Shown here: one piece after another, positions 1-9,784 of the stretch | Layout of the letters: every line of letters starts with the position of its first letter | Position numbering within the stretch: the stretch's first letter is position 1 | NCBI GenBank assembly: GCA_004325065.1 | Contig: PITI01000370.1 | Span: 1-13,459 of the forward strand | Origin: Hamiltosporidium magnivora | Taxonomy: Eukaryota; Microsporidia; Dubosqiidae | Direction of reading: 5' to 3' | Length of the DNA stretch: 13,459 nt | Made by a program: the position numbers and the translations under genes | The notes under the pieces: model-generated | Database searches by the model: none | What the model saw: the letters and a program-made list of their open reading frames with translations, nothing else | Told to the model about the DNA's origin: nothing

Positions 1-460
1 ACAATTGTAACTAATAAAGGGTGTTATTTTCAAGACATATGTATAAAAGGGTGTTAATCACAATTGTGATAAAGAAAGGGTGATAATCAACATTTGTATT
101 AAATAAAGGGTGTTATTTTCAAGACATATGTATAAAAGGGTGTTAATCACGAAGTAACTAATAAAGTTTTTTATTGAAAAACATAACAATAACAGGGTTT
201 TAATACTATTTATATTAGATAAAGGGTAGTATTTCTATGACAGATGTATAAAAGGGTTTTAATATACATGGTAGTAGATAAAGGGTGTTAGACAAATTGT
301 AGTGGATAAAGAGTGTTAATATAGGCTGTATCAATAACGGGGTGTTAATGTTATAAAGTGTTATTACGGTGTTAGTGATTAAGATGAAATTATAAGGGTG
401 TTATTTATATTAAGGTTATACTTTAAAGAGTCTTAGTAGTATAGCTATTTATATACATAA

Positions 461-640
461 ACAAAGGGGTGTTATTATAAAGATAGATATAAAATTAGGG
501 TGTTAATAATAAAGCATTTTATATAGATAAACAAAGGGGTGTTATTATAAAGATAGATATATAATTAGGGTGTTAATATAAAGCTATTTATATACATAAA
601 TAAAGGGGTGTTAATTTATATAATATTCCTATTTAAATAT
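461..640 (+). repeat. Local higher-order repeat of about 70 bp inside the minisatellite
   Basis: A block beginning ACAAAGGGGTGTTATTATAA at 461 recurs at 531 with almost no change. A shortened version, ATAAAGGGGTG, follows at 600. Each block holds two GGGTGTTA cores separated by a spacer containing AGATAGATAT. The spacing of 70 and 69 bp is about twice the basic monomer, so the block is a recent dimer amplification within the older array. Confidence 0.85.
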
Positions 641-851
641 AACAGGGTGTTAGTAAATAAGCTTCAGAAAATAGATAACGGGGTGTTAATTTATGAAATA
701 TCTCCAGATATATAAGAGGGTGTTAATAATTATAAAATTTATAGGAAAGGATAATAGGGATTTAAGAAAATAAAAAACGAAATGAAAAATAAAAGGGTGT
801 TAGTAAAAAATAAATAAATTAGGTGTTATTTATAGAGATGCTCATAATGAA

Positions 852-1020
852 GAATAACAGGGTGTTAATAATACATATTTAAAACAGTATATAAAAGGGT
901 GTTAATAATCTAAGCATTTATAGAATAAATAACAGGGTGTTAATAATAATATTTAAAGCAGTATATAAAAGGCTGTTACAAATCTAGGCATTTATACAAT
1001 AAATAACAGGGTGTTAATAA
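852..1020 (+). repeat. Local higher-order repeat of about 75 bp inside the minisatellite
   Basis: The block starting AATAACAGGGTGTTAATAAT occurs at 853, 927 and 1002, spaced 74 and 75 bp. Between these starts lies a second core in the context GTATATAAAAGGGTGTTA, which has become GGCTGTTA in the second copy. This is an independent dimer amplification with spacer sequence different from the 461-640 block. Confidence 0.85.
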
Positions 1021-1423
1021 TAGAGACTTATAATTTGCGCTAGAAGGGTGTTTTACTGGATCTTAGAATTTATAGGAATAAATAACAAAATGTTAGTAAA
1101 CAAGAAATACTTCAATATAAATAACAGGCTGTTTGTAAATAAAGTGATTGGTTGATGAGATAGCAGGGTTTTATTGGAAATAATATTCCAAAAGATATTT
1201 TGAAAGGCCTTACCATATAAATAGGGTTAAATCTATACAAAAGGGTCTAAGTATAATAGATATTTATACGAATAAATAACAGGGTGTTATTGATAAGAAA
1301 AAATATTTAAAATTTAAAAGTGTGTTAGTAATAAGACAATAATAAACAAAATAAGGGTGTTAATTATACGGATATATTTTACTAAATAAAGGGTGTTAAT
1401 TATATGGATACTTAAAAAAATTG

Positions 1424-4400
1424 GATTGTTACTGATATATATAATGAAGCTATACCAAACAAAATCTAGGAAAAATTTTAAAAGAAATATAAGTACTTTT
1501 TATTTCTGAAACATAATTAACTATTGTTAAATTACTCTTAGTATTCAAGAAGTTTTTTTATATAAAATCTTATATATTTTAAAAGAATTTTTTCATACTT
1601 GTCATATCGTTTTATACAGTATATACAAAATATATTAAAATAATTTAAAGAAAAAATTGGTGTTAAATTACAATAAAAATAATTAAATTCAAAGGCAAAT
1701 CAAATAAAAAAAATATCAACCCGATATTTTTATATGTATATCATTCCTTAATATCAAACCTAATGCATTTTTTCAGATTTAATTTTTTTCATTATTCTTG
1801 GATCTTTCATTGCACTATAGTAATCCGAATTGAAAAAATCTAAAAAAATAAAGAAACAGAATTTCACACTAAAAATAGCTTAATTAAATATTAAACAATC
1901 TTATAGATTCATATAAACTATTCGTAGTATATTATAATATTTTTAATAAGTTAATCTTATTACTTATGAATTTCATTTTTATTGAATATCTTATACTGAT
2001 ATAATAGAAAATATATCTAACAAATCGAAAAAAATAGGTAATAAGATTGACGAAAACATCACCTAGTTGTAAAATAAAGAAACGTATTGGTTTTATTATG
2101 AAACATTCTGTTAGTATCTTAAGAATTTTTTAAGTACAATTCGAATATTTTTTTAGATCATCTTGCTAAAGTTTTTTGATTGCTTAATACAATATATAGA
2201 AAATATATTGAAGAAAATAGAAAAAAGTGGTAATGATACTTTGCCAAAATATAAACAGATACAATTATAAAAAGAATATGATATATTATTATAAACTCAT
2301 CTGACGCACTACAGAAATTTTGAAACATTAGATTATATATCTTTTGAGTTGAATTTTTTCATCATTTTCAAAGTGTTTCATGTATTATATGCAAAATATA
2401 TTGAACAAAGTAAAAATAAAATAAAATTAATACAAAATATGAACAGATTTAATTGTTAAGCATAAAATAAAATTCTTAACTTGATATTCGAGTTGCTTTT
2501 AGCATTCCTTATTTAATTAAACATATATTTTTCTAAATCTATTTTCTCAAAATTTTATAAACGTCTATACGAATATATATAAACCAAATCAAATAAAATT
2601 AAAAAAAATAGATTTAGAAAAACCACAAGCGAATCAAGAAAGATTGTTGTAAACATTTTAACAGATTCTAATATGAAGATTTGATATATTTTCATTGCTT
2701 TTAATCTTTTTAAAACATATATATTTTTAATCCATTTTCGTACAATTTTCAATTCGTTCAAACTACTATGGTAAACTGTATTGAATAAAATTTAAAAAAA
2801 TAGATTTAGAAAAATTTACTTTTACAAGCCTAAATTTTATATTAGATAATCCATTTAAATTTATAAACTCATTTGTACTATAAAATAAATTTTAAACATT
2901 TAATCATATTTCTTTTTGACTTTTTTTTTACAGATTTCAGGATCTTTCATACCACTATAGCAAACTATATTGAATAAATTTGAAAAAAAATATGTATGAA
3001 AAATTTATAAGAAACATAAGCGAATTTTATACTGAACAATGTTAATGTTTTATTTTAAAGTCAAATTTAGTATTTGTAAGTAGTTTAAAATTAAAAACTA
3101 ATTTTTTGAATTTATTTTTTACGTATTTTGGAATTATTTTATAAAGTTACAAGAAAAGATGTCTAGCAAGATAGAAAAATAAAAATAATAAAGTTCACAT
3201 TAAACATCATAAAATTATAGTATTTACGAACTATTTAATATTTTGTATGTTTTTCAAGCAACGAAACATATTTTTTGTAAAAATTAAATTTTTTGATTAT
3301 TTTTAAATTGTCTATACTATATACAGAAACTATTTCAAAAAAAAGAAAAAAATTGGTAATATAAATTCACACAAAACATAAGCCAATTTTATTATAAACC
3401 ATAACATAAAATTATATAATAAATATTTGAAACTTTTCCTGCTTTTTTTAGTATTTTAATAATATATTTTTTCAGTATAATTTTTTTGTAATACTTTAGA
3501 ATCTTACATACGATTATATGGAAACTAGATCAACTAAAATCTAAAAAAGTAGGTATTTAAAAATAAACTAAAACATTTACAAATTTTATATGAAACAAAT
3601 CCATTAACTCATTAAAATATAATTGCTAGTGCTAAAAGTATCTTTAAGGATTAAAACCAATATTTCTTTTGATTTCTTTTAATTTTTTTTTGTTCTAATT
3701 TTCGATCGTTTCATATACTATATAGAAAATATATCGAGCTCAATCGAAAAAAATAAAGTTCCAATATTCGAAAGAAAACCGGATAAAATTTTATTTCAAA
3801 TACATTTATATAGTTATTATAAGATAAATTGTTATATCTTTAGTGGGTTTAAAGTATTAGAACATAATATTTTCTTGTCTTAGTTTTCATAGATTTGGAA
3901 TTGTCAATACTACTATAGTAAAATGAATTGCACGAATTTAAAAACATAGGTATTTAAAGATTACAAAAAACATAATCAAATTTTATACAAATAGAACTAT
4001 CGACTCAACAAAATATCATTCGTAATATTAAAATTATTTTTAAAGTACTGAGCCAATATTTTTTTTAAGCACTTTTTTACAAATTTTTAGATTGTTTCAT
4101 ATATTATATAGAAAATATATCGAACAAAATCAGACTAAATTAGGTAACAAAAATTAATAGAAAAAAGGATCAAATTTTATTTCAAACTATAAAATAATAT
4201 TTAAAACCAAGCATTTGATATATTTTAAGAAAATATACTTCTAATTAAACAAATATTTTTAAAATCGTTTTTTTTTAATATTTTTGAATCGTTAATTTAC
4301 TATAGAAAAATGTAATGAAAAAATTGAAAAATTTAGGTAATAAAAAATATTGAAAAAAATTCCAAATATAAAACTAAAGGAGACAAAAAATATTATTGCA

Positions 4401-5050
4401 CACCTATAAGTAGTGTTTGCAGAAATTTTTTAAAAAAATAAAATATATTTCGGTTGCAATATTTTTCATATTTTTTGATCGTCAATACCACTATAGTAAA
4501 ATGAATTAAATAAATTTGAAAAAAAATAATAAAAAAATTTAATAGAAAACATGACTTAATTTAAAAATATATAGACTCATTATGTTTTTATCCGAGAATT
4601 TGTTGCAATTTAGTAACTTTATATATCTAATCTTTTATTTATAAAACTTGATTGCTTCAATTTTTTAAGTTGCTTCATGCATTATAGACAGAAAAACTTG
4701 AAACTAATGAAAAAAGATTATTAATAAATCTTAGTAAGAATAAATATTATAGTTTAGGCCTAAGTAACTTAATAGGTTATTATAAATTCGGCTTTGTAGT
4801 TGCAGACATTTTAAGACATTAGATCTTATTTATTTTAGAATTTATTTTTTTTACAATTTTTGAAATGTTAATACGAAGACTAGTCAGAGAATATACTTAA
4901 AAAAATCAAAAAAAATACACACAAAAATTTACAATAAATACTGCAAGTTTTAATTTTAAAACTCTAATTAGTATGTATGTTTTTTAACTCAATATTTAGT
5001 AATTTTAGAAGCGTTCCCATACATCTAAGCAATATTGTCAAACAGACATA
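1424..5050. repeat. Diverged tandem satellite, unit about 192 bp, about 19 copies
   Basis: A recurring box of the type GA(T/A)(C/T)NTT(C/A)ATAC(T/C)ACTATAG, often followed by AAAATATATTGAA and an A-run, appears at about 1424, 1606, 1801, 1984, 2178, 2373, 2560, 2751, 2941, 3131, 3307, 3499, 3704, 3898, 4090, 4286, 4477, 4669 and 4862. A shifted, weaker copy lies near 5008. From 1606 to 4862 the mean step is about 191.5 bp and nearly all steps lie between 183 and 205. Individual units share only part of their sequence, so the array is old. The best-preserved pairs are 3898 with 4477, 3704 with 4090, and 1801 with 2941. The region has no open frame with the look of a gene. A unit near nucleosome-repeat length is typical of centromeric or subtelomeric satellites, but function here is inference only. 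Confidence 0.85.
2528..2622. repeat. Perfect 18-bp inverted repeat inside a satellite unit
   Basis: TTTTTCTAAATCTATTTT at 2528-2545 is the exact reverse complement of AAAATAGATTTAGAAAAA at 2605-2622, with a 59-base spacer. The right arm is repeated in direct orientation at 2797-2814, exactly 192 bp away, which is one satellite unit. The arm is therefore a satellite box that also has an inverted partner once in the array. Confidence 0.85.
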
Positions 5051-6440
5051 AAAAATAAAAAATAAATATCACATTAAAATAGAATAATTTTTGTTGTAAA
5101 CAAAGATTTTTTAACTATATAAAATACTTATGAATATACAGTATTCTTAGCATAAAGATATGTTCTTTTAACTAGTTTTTTTTTCACTTAAGGTCATAAA
5201 AGATTATAAACCTAGTAAATCTTTATAGACATAATATTTTTCCTATAAAGAGACATTTTCGCTACCTTTCTGCTTATATTAAAATGTAATATTCTTTAAA
5301 ACTTATTTTATTTTTAAATGATAATTTTCAAAGATATAATCAATCAAAAAATAAGAATATAGAAAAGACATAACATACTTCACACCAGATCTAACTTACT
5401 TTCACAGTGTATAGTCTTTGAACTTAATTAAATATTTATAAGATAACCTACCTTATTGTAGATTTTCTAGTAAAGTATGAAATTTACACAAATCATATTT
5501 AAGTCATATTAAATAGATATAACTGACAATCAATTCCATGATTTAACATTAAGTAAACAAGAACGTTTGAAAAATGTTGAATTTGATTATTATGGTGATA
5601 TGAAATATAACTGCAAAAAATAAAGAACTTAAAAATAATTTTGGAAATATAGTCAAAAAATGAAAAAGAGATAAAAAGTACGACTTACACAAAAGCATGA
5701 AATAGAAAGTCGAAAATAGTGTACAGATATAACGTAGAATTAAAATATATTTAATAAGTAAAATGAAATAACCGAATTCTAAAAATGTTATTACCATCTA
5801 ACAAAGTAATAAGAAAACATGAATATATGAAAGTTTATTTAATGTATCAAAAATATAATTTAATATATGTTATTATTATCGGATATATTTGCACTGATTT
5901 TGTTGGCTTTATAGTTTTAATATTTTCTTTTCCATACTTTAACATCTCATTTATATTTTGAGTCTTTTCACCATATATAGGGCATTGGTAAACTTCGTGC
6001 TTGTTAGCTTAGCAACCGTTTAAAATAAATTTTTAACGTAACAAGAAGGATAATCAATGAACAAAAGAAATAAAAATACCAATCAGAAATAAATTATAGG
6101 ACAAATTAATATTATAGAAGATAAAAAACTTTTTATTTTAATATTTATGAATTCTAAATAGTAACTCTTTTTATATTGATAAAGAAATAAAGATAATGTA
6201 TTGCTCAGAGACTGGATCAGGTTTAGACAATCAAAAAACGTTAAATATAAAATGAATAGAGGATAAAGGTTAAGAAATAAAGAGAGGTATTATTTTTATA
6301 TAGATTATAGGTAGGTATATATTAAAGATATGTATAATAGAAACTAGTGCATGGTTGATAAATGATTAAGAGAGGGATATAATTATATATATGAATTATA
6401 AGGGTATCAATAAGAAAAATAATAGAGCTAAGATTATTTG
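5051..6440. other. A+T-rich stretch without a recognisable gene
   Basis: The 192-bp rhythm is lost after about 5010-5050. Frames are closed by stops at about the rate expected from composition. The longest open stretch, on the minus strand at 5549-5797, encodes almost only F, L, I, Y and S, as an A/T-rich random frame would. I see no repeat, tRNA or conserved motif. Confidence 0.6.
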
Positions 6441-6540
6441 TAATAATACTAGAGAAAAATGTTATAGCAACCAAATATTGATCATTAAAATATATTTGGT
6501 TATTATATTCGCTGTAACTTGTTCTCAAAATAAATTATTA
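6441..6540. repeat. Long imperfect inverted repeat (about 100 bp hairpin)
   Basis: The core is a perfect 10-bp stem, AACCAAATAT at 6469-6478 with ATATTTGGTT at 6492-6501, around a 13-base loop. Outside it, GTTATAGC at 6461-6468 pairs with GCTGTAAC at 6511-6518 with one mismatch. GAGAA at 6452-6456 then faces TTCTC at 6522-6526, and TAATAAT at 6441-6447 faces ATTATTA at 6534-6540. The right arm carries a 9-base bulge at 6502-6510. This is much longer than expected by chance even in A+T-rich DNA. It could be a miniature inverted-repeat element, a structured RNA gene or a cruciform-forming site; the sequence alone does not decide. Confidence 0.7.
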
Positions 6541-6553
6541 GCATAGGCGCCAA

Positions 6554-6617
6554 GTTGTTCTTATTCAGGATATTTTTAAAGGTTTACAATTGAGTTTTCT
6601 AATAAAAAAAGAACAAC
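6554..6617. repeat. Inverted repeat with 9-bp arms
   Basis: GTTGTTCTT at 6554-6562 is the exact reverse complement of AAGAACAAC at 6609-6617, with 46 bases between. It follows the long hairpin directly and lies beside a GGCGCC site at 6547-6552. The pairing is real, but a 9-bp match at this spacing is weaker evidence than the neighbouring hairpin. Confidence 0.5.
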
Positions 6618-6691
6618 GAGAGGTTCATAATAAAGGAAGACATATTATATTCCGAACTTTACTCGATAAAGCACGGCGCAATATGGTGAAA

Positions 6692-6718
6692 TAAGATAGG
6701 TAGAACGTTCGTATCTTA
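6692..6718. repeat. Short hairpin, 7-bp stem with palindromic loop
   Basis: TAAGATA at 6692-6698 pairs perfectly with TATCTTA at 6712-6718. The 13-base loop contains the palindrome GAACGTTC at 6703-6710. This is the third inverted repeat within 280 bp. No T-run follows that would mark a terminator, and no adjacent gene is recognised. Confidence 0.5.
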
Positions 6719-6719
6719 A

Positions 6720-9060
6720 CTAAATATTCTGAATAGTTATTATGGCTTAATAAAATCTTACAAGTATATATATACCTATCTTTTTATAACAATCTATTAT
6801 AGTTCAGATGGGATTTTTTAAAAAAAGATAAAAGCAATAAAAATTCTACTCAATACTTTAATCGACTATATAATAGTATGATGTATAACGATGAAGTTAC
6901 TAAAAAAAGACAGATTTACAAGGAATATATTTAGCGTTTTTTATAAGAATTGAGTATAAAATTAAGTGAAAACCCGAAATAATATATCTTATAATAGAGG
7001 GTTATTGACCAGTATTTTTATTTGATTTAACTAATTTTTATATATTCGAAGTCCTCTAATAGGAATCCTTTATATCTGTTTATGAATATTTTATTTTAGA
7101 ACTAAATTAGATTTTTAAACTGAATTTTTATTATATGCGTTGTTTCTAGATTATCATTATATACTAAGAAAAAAGTAGTACTATTTGAAAACTAGCGAAA
7201 AAAGTATAAGTAAATAAAACAGAAAAAGAATCTTTATCAAGTAGCGTTTGTGCTCAGCATAAATAGCAATTTTTTATTTAACTTACTATTATCGTTAAAA
7301 ATTTTTTACAATTAATTCTCTTAAGGAAATTAACTTAGAACTAGTTCATGATGCAAATAGGGTTTTAAATTTTTTATTTTTGTATAAAATTTTTGACTAA
7401 GTTAGCGGGTATTACTTCTTTTACTTTCTGTGACTTTATCAATTTAATTTTTAGATTTAATCTGAAACATAATTTTTCTAAAGATAGATGAATAAAGAAA
7501 ATAAATTTATGTTTTTTCTAAATTATTAAATCTTAATAAGCCTCAAAAAAGAGGTATTAAATTAGAGTGAATCGGAAATAGATTGGCAATCTTTAGAAAT
7601 TTTTTAGAAGATTCATATAAAATGTAGAATCAAACTTTGGGATCACACTCACAAAACAATGGATTTCTAAATCATACTGAAATAATGTTAATCAAGTATA
7701 ATATAAAATATATATTGATTTTTTAGTACTTTATCTTTATTTGAGAAAATATTCTATTATCAATTCATATTTTCATTCTTTATTATGTTTTTTCGCTTCA
7801 TTATATGTTTAAATGCATTATTGTCCGTATTTGTGTCATACCTGGTTTTTAGATTTAGAGAAAAATAAATTCATATATTTATGCTCCTATAGAAGCGTAC
7901 GCTTACCAAATAGACATCAAATATAGATACTCTTTATTATCTTTTACGAAAAACACAAAAACATACGTCTTACTGGATGTATTTTCGACATTCCAACCAA
8001 TTGGATAAACATCTCTGTTCTAAATTGCATATATTATTAGAATATAAATGCCAAGATAATAACTTAAGATTTATATAAATGTGTGTAATATGAGATCGCA
8101 TGGGAAACCTGATCTTTGAACTCCTTATTCATTTAAAAAAAATATGTTTTAAATAGTTAAATGTGTAAAAATGATTAACGATTGATTATTTTAAATGCTT
8201 AAATAGATATAATTTATCAAAAACTTTACTTTCCGACTCTCTTTTGTGTAAAAGTTTAAATTAAATTTGTTTGTTGCAAAATAAAGAGAAGAATTTCTTA
8301 GTTTCCTGATAATATAGATTTCTGACTGGCTTCAAACAATTCACATAGATTATAAATTTTTTTTTGACACACCGTAAGCTACAGCAGTAAATATAATTTT
8401 AGATAACTGAATACGGTTTATACATCATCTATCTATTTTTAAGGTATTTTATTAATTTTTCGTGAAATAATGTATAAACGATATGAGAACACGATCAATA
8501 TATATCGTACTTAGAAATATACGAAGAATAAAAATGCAATTTGCGATGAATTTCTTAAATTTACTCTCTTCAAATTTTAACTATGTGCTAAAAACATACA
8601 GAAATATTTAAAACGAAAAGAGGCACAATACTATCCTTCTATTAAATTACAATTTTTAAATTGAAAATAATTTTTCGTTGATTATATTACTATTTAAGAC
8701 ATATAGTATTAGCCTTATGATGCCTGAATTAAGAAATCATATTGAAATTGCTCTTTAAGAAAACGAAAGATAGATTATTCTGAAAACCGAAGGAACATCT
8801 ATATTTTTTTCATTTATTAACATTCGCATATATAGGGCATGTTATACTTATAATGAATACATATATCAACATCTTTTGAAATGTTTAGAAGTGCTATTGA
8901 TAACAAATATAATTTTACATCTTCTTAATTATTCTAAAAATGATATAGTTTTAATACCAAGGCATATTTACTTTTAGAGGGAGATGACTAAAACAATAAT
9001 CTTATTCAAAACATTACATTTTTTTTTACTAAGAATGGTAAGTTTTCAATTTGTATTTGT
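6720..9060. other. A+T-rich stretch without a recognisable gene
   Basis: All six frames are broken often. The longest open piece I followed is a + frame of about 54 codons near 7900-8060, which composition alone can explain at this window length. No tandem repeat, tRNA cloverleaf or conserved protein motif was seen. G+C is low throughout; for example, 11 of 60 bases are G or C at 8881-8940. Confidence 0.55.
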
Positions 9061-9784
9061 GACTTCAACGTAGTTCAGGTTTAACATAAATAAATAAATG
9101 CTACCCGACACACCTTCAGTATTTTTACGATACCCACGTTCCCAAGCCCTTCATCTAAAAAATGTGAAGACCTAATTAATAGACGAGGCGGTTTCTCGGT
9201 GTGCGTTAATGTCGATTTCATTATGTGTACTCACGAGCCAAGCCCATCTTTAGTTCTCCCAAGACTATGCGGCGTTTCCACTAACGCAGCGCCTACCGAA
9301 TCTAATTCACGTCTGGCTAAGTTATATCTTAGAGACTTACATCTAATCTATCTAGACAGTGCGGTGTCATACCAACAGATACAACCTGCTAGTTAGCTTT
9401 TATGGCTTTAAATAATTTTTATTTTAATATCACAGGCGCCAATCTTATAACACGAGTAAGCAAGGCCAAGGCTCAATGCTTCTTCTTTATGACAATGGCT
9501 TACAAGTTCGTCTGAGGTTCCATTCTGCCACACAAAAAACTACAAATAAATTTTTAGAAAAGTCTTACTATTGCGTAGACTTCCTCATACAAACCTTTAC
9601 GGGAAAACAGAAAATATAGTGTGCTTTAATTCCCATCCTAAATCCAAACAATGATCTTCATACCAGTTTCACATACTCAATGCCCACCAGAAATTTTTTT
9701 TGTGGCAATCCTCCCTTCACCAAAAATTACAAATACAATTTAAATTTATTGTTTACGCTCAAAATAGAAAAAATTAAATATTTA
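9061..9784. other. GC-richer island of unknown origin
   Basis: G+C rises sharply here. By direct count 81 of the 180 bases at 9181-9360 are G or C, against about one fifth in flanking DNA, and the rise fades by about 9720. CpG, which is rare elsewhere, is frequent, as in TGCGGCG, AACGCAGCG and CACGTC. Short perfect hairpins follow one another: CTTCA/TGAAG at 9149-9169, CGAG/CTCG at 9184-9198, GCGTT/AACGC at 9272-9287, CTAAG/CTTAG at 9317-9332 and GACA/TGTC at 9355-9368. Two kinds of origin fit: a structured RNA gene, since such genes stand out by G+C in A+T-rich genomes, or recently acquired protein-coding DNA, given the long open + frames annotated separately. I compared it from memory with rRNA, 5S, U6 and SRP RNA motifs and found no convincing match. 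Confidence 0.65.
9094..9396 (+). pseudogene. Open frame of 100 codons in the GC-richer island, unrecognised
   Basis: The frame is open from just after TAA at 9091-9093 to TAG at 9394-9396. There is no ATG near its beginning. The first ATG is at 9223, in the stretch FIMCTHEPSPSLVLPRLC, and a GTG lies at 9199. Amino-acid use is balanced (A, P, S, T, R, C, L), unlike the F/I/K/N/Y-only frames elsewhere, and codons ending in C or G are common. No known domain, catalytic motif or membrane segment is apparent. It may be an exon or the N-terminal part of a broken gene that continues in another frame after 9428. GT at 9392 and CACAG at 9431-9435 bracket a possible 44-bp intron, but joining there leads into a third frame that closes at 9513-9515. 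The opposite strand is also fairly open here, so strand and coding status are uncertain. Confidence 0.3.

Larger units (their letters stand above)
1..1400 (+). repeat. Degenerate telomere-like minisatellite, GGGTGTTA core
   Basis: The G-rich core GGGTGTTA, usually preceded by AAA, AACA or AAAG and followed by A/T-rich spacer, recurs on the + strand only, for example at 19, 49, 108, 138, 281, 497, 1355 and 1391. The usual spacing is 30-37 bp. Variants such as GGGTGATA, GGGTTTTA, GGCTGTTA and GAGTGTTA fall at the expected places, so this is an old, diverging array. Local higher-order copies exist: the 48 bp at 14-61 recur exactly at 103-150. Short G-rich cores on one strand resemble telomeric or subtelomeric repeats of some fungi, but the A/T spacer is much longer than in a canonical telomere. 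The array is cut by the window's left edge, so its full length is unknown. No gene is seen inside it. Confidence 0.9.

Noticed and set aside
2555..2761. 68-codon minus-strand open frame
   Set aside because: It lies wholly inside the 192-bp satellite, encodes mostly F, I, K, L, V and Y, and covers about one unit; it is a composition artefact.
5549..5797. 82-codon minus-strand open frame with a membrane-like peptide
   Set aside because: The hydrophobic look (F, L, I, Y) comes from A/T-only codons. There is no charged boundary pattern, motif or neighbouring gene.
6322..6528. 68-codon minus-strand open frame
   Set aside because: It overlaps the long inverted repeat and has low-complexity A/T-derived residues; the hairpin explains the region better.
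6541..6720. Broken peptide SGYFxRFTIEFSN resembling the Ty3/gypsy reverse transcriptase thumb motif
   Set aside because: The match is a dozen residues with a stop inside. The sequence after it does not follow RNase H or RT order, so it could be chance.
9311..9370. tRNA-like features (TGGCTAAGTT resembling an A box, followed by hairpins)
   Set aside because: No B box, no acceptor stem and no proper T arm could be fitted.
9361..9405. Similarity of CAACCTGCTAGTTAGC to an SSU rRNA segment (CCTGCTAACTAGT-like)
   Set aside because: Only about 15 bases agree. Flanks on both sides do not follow SSU or LSU rRNA order as I remember it.
9083..9539. Minus-strand frame reading VWQNGTSDELVSHCHKEE and, downstream, LARRELDSVGAALVETPH
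   Set aside because: It looks protein-like, but has five stops in about 150 codons, while the + strand has a 100-codon uninterrupted frame over the same bases. Kept as an alternative strand only.
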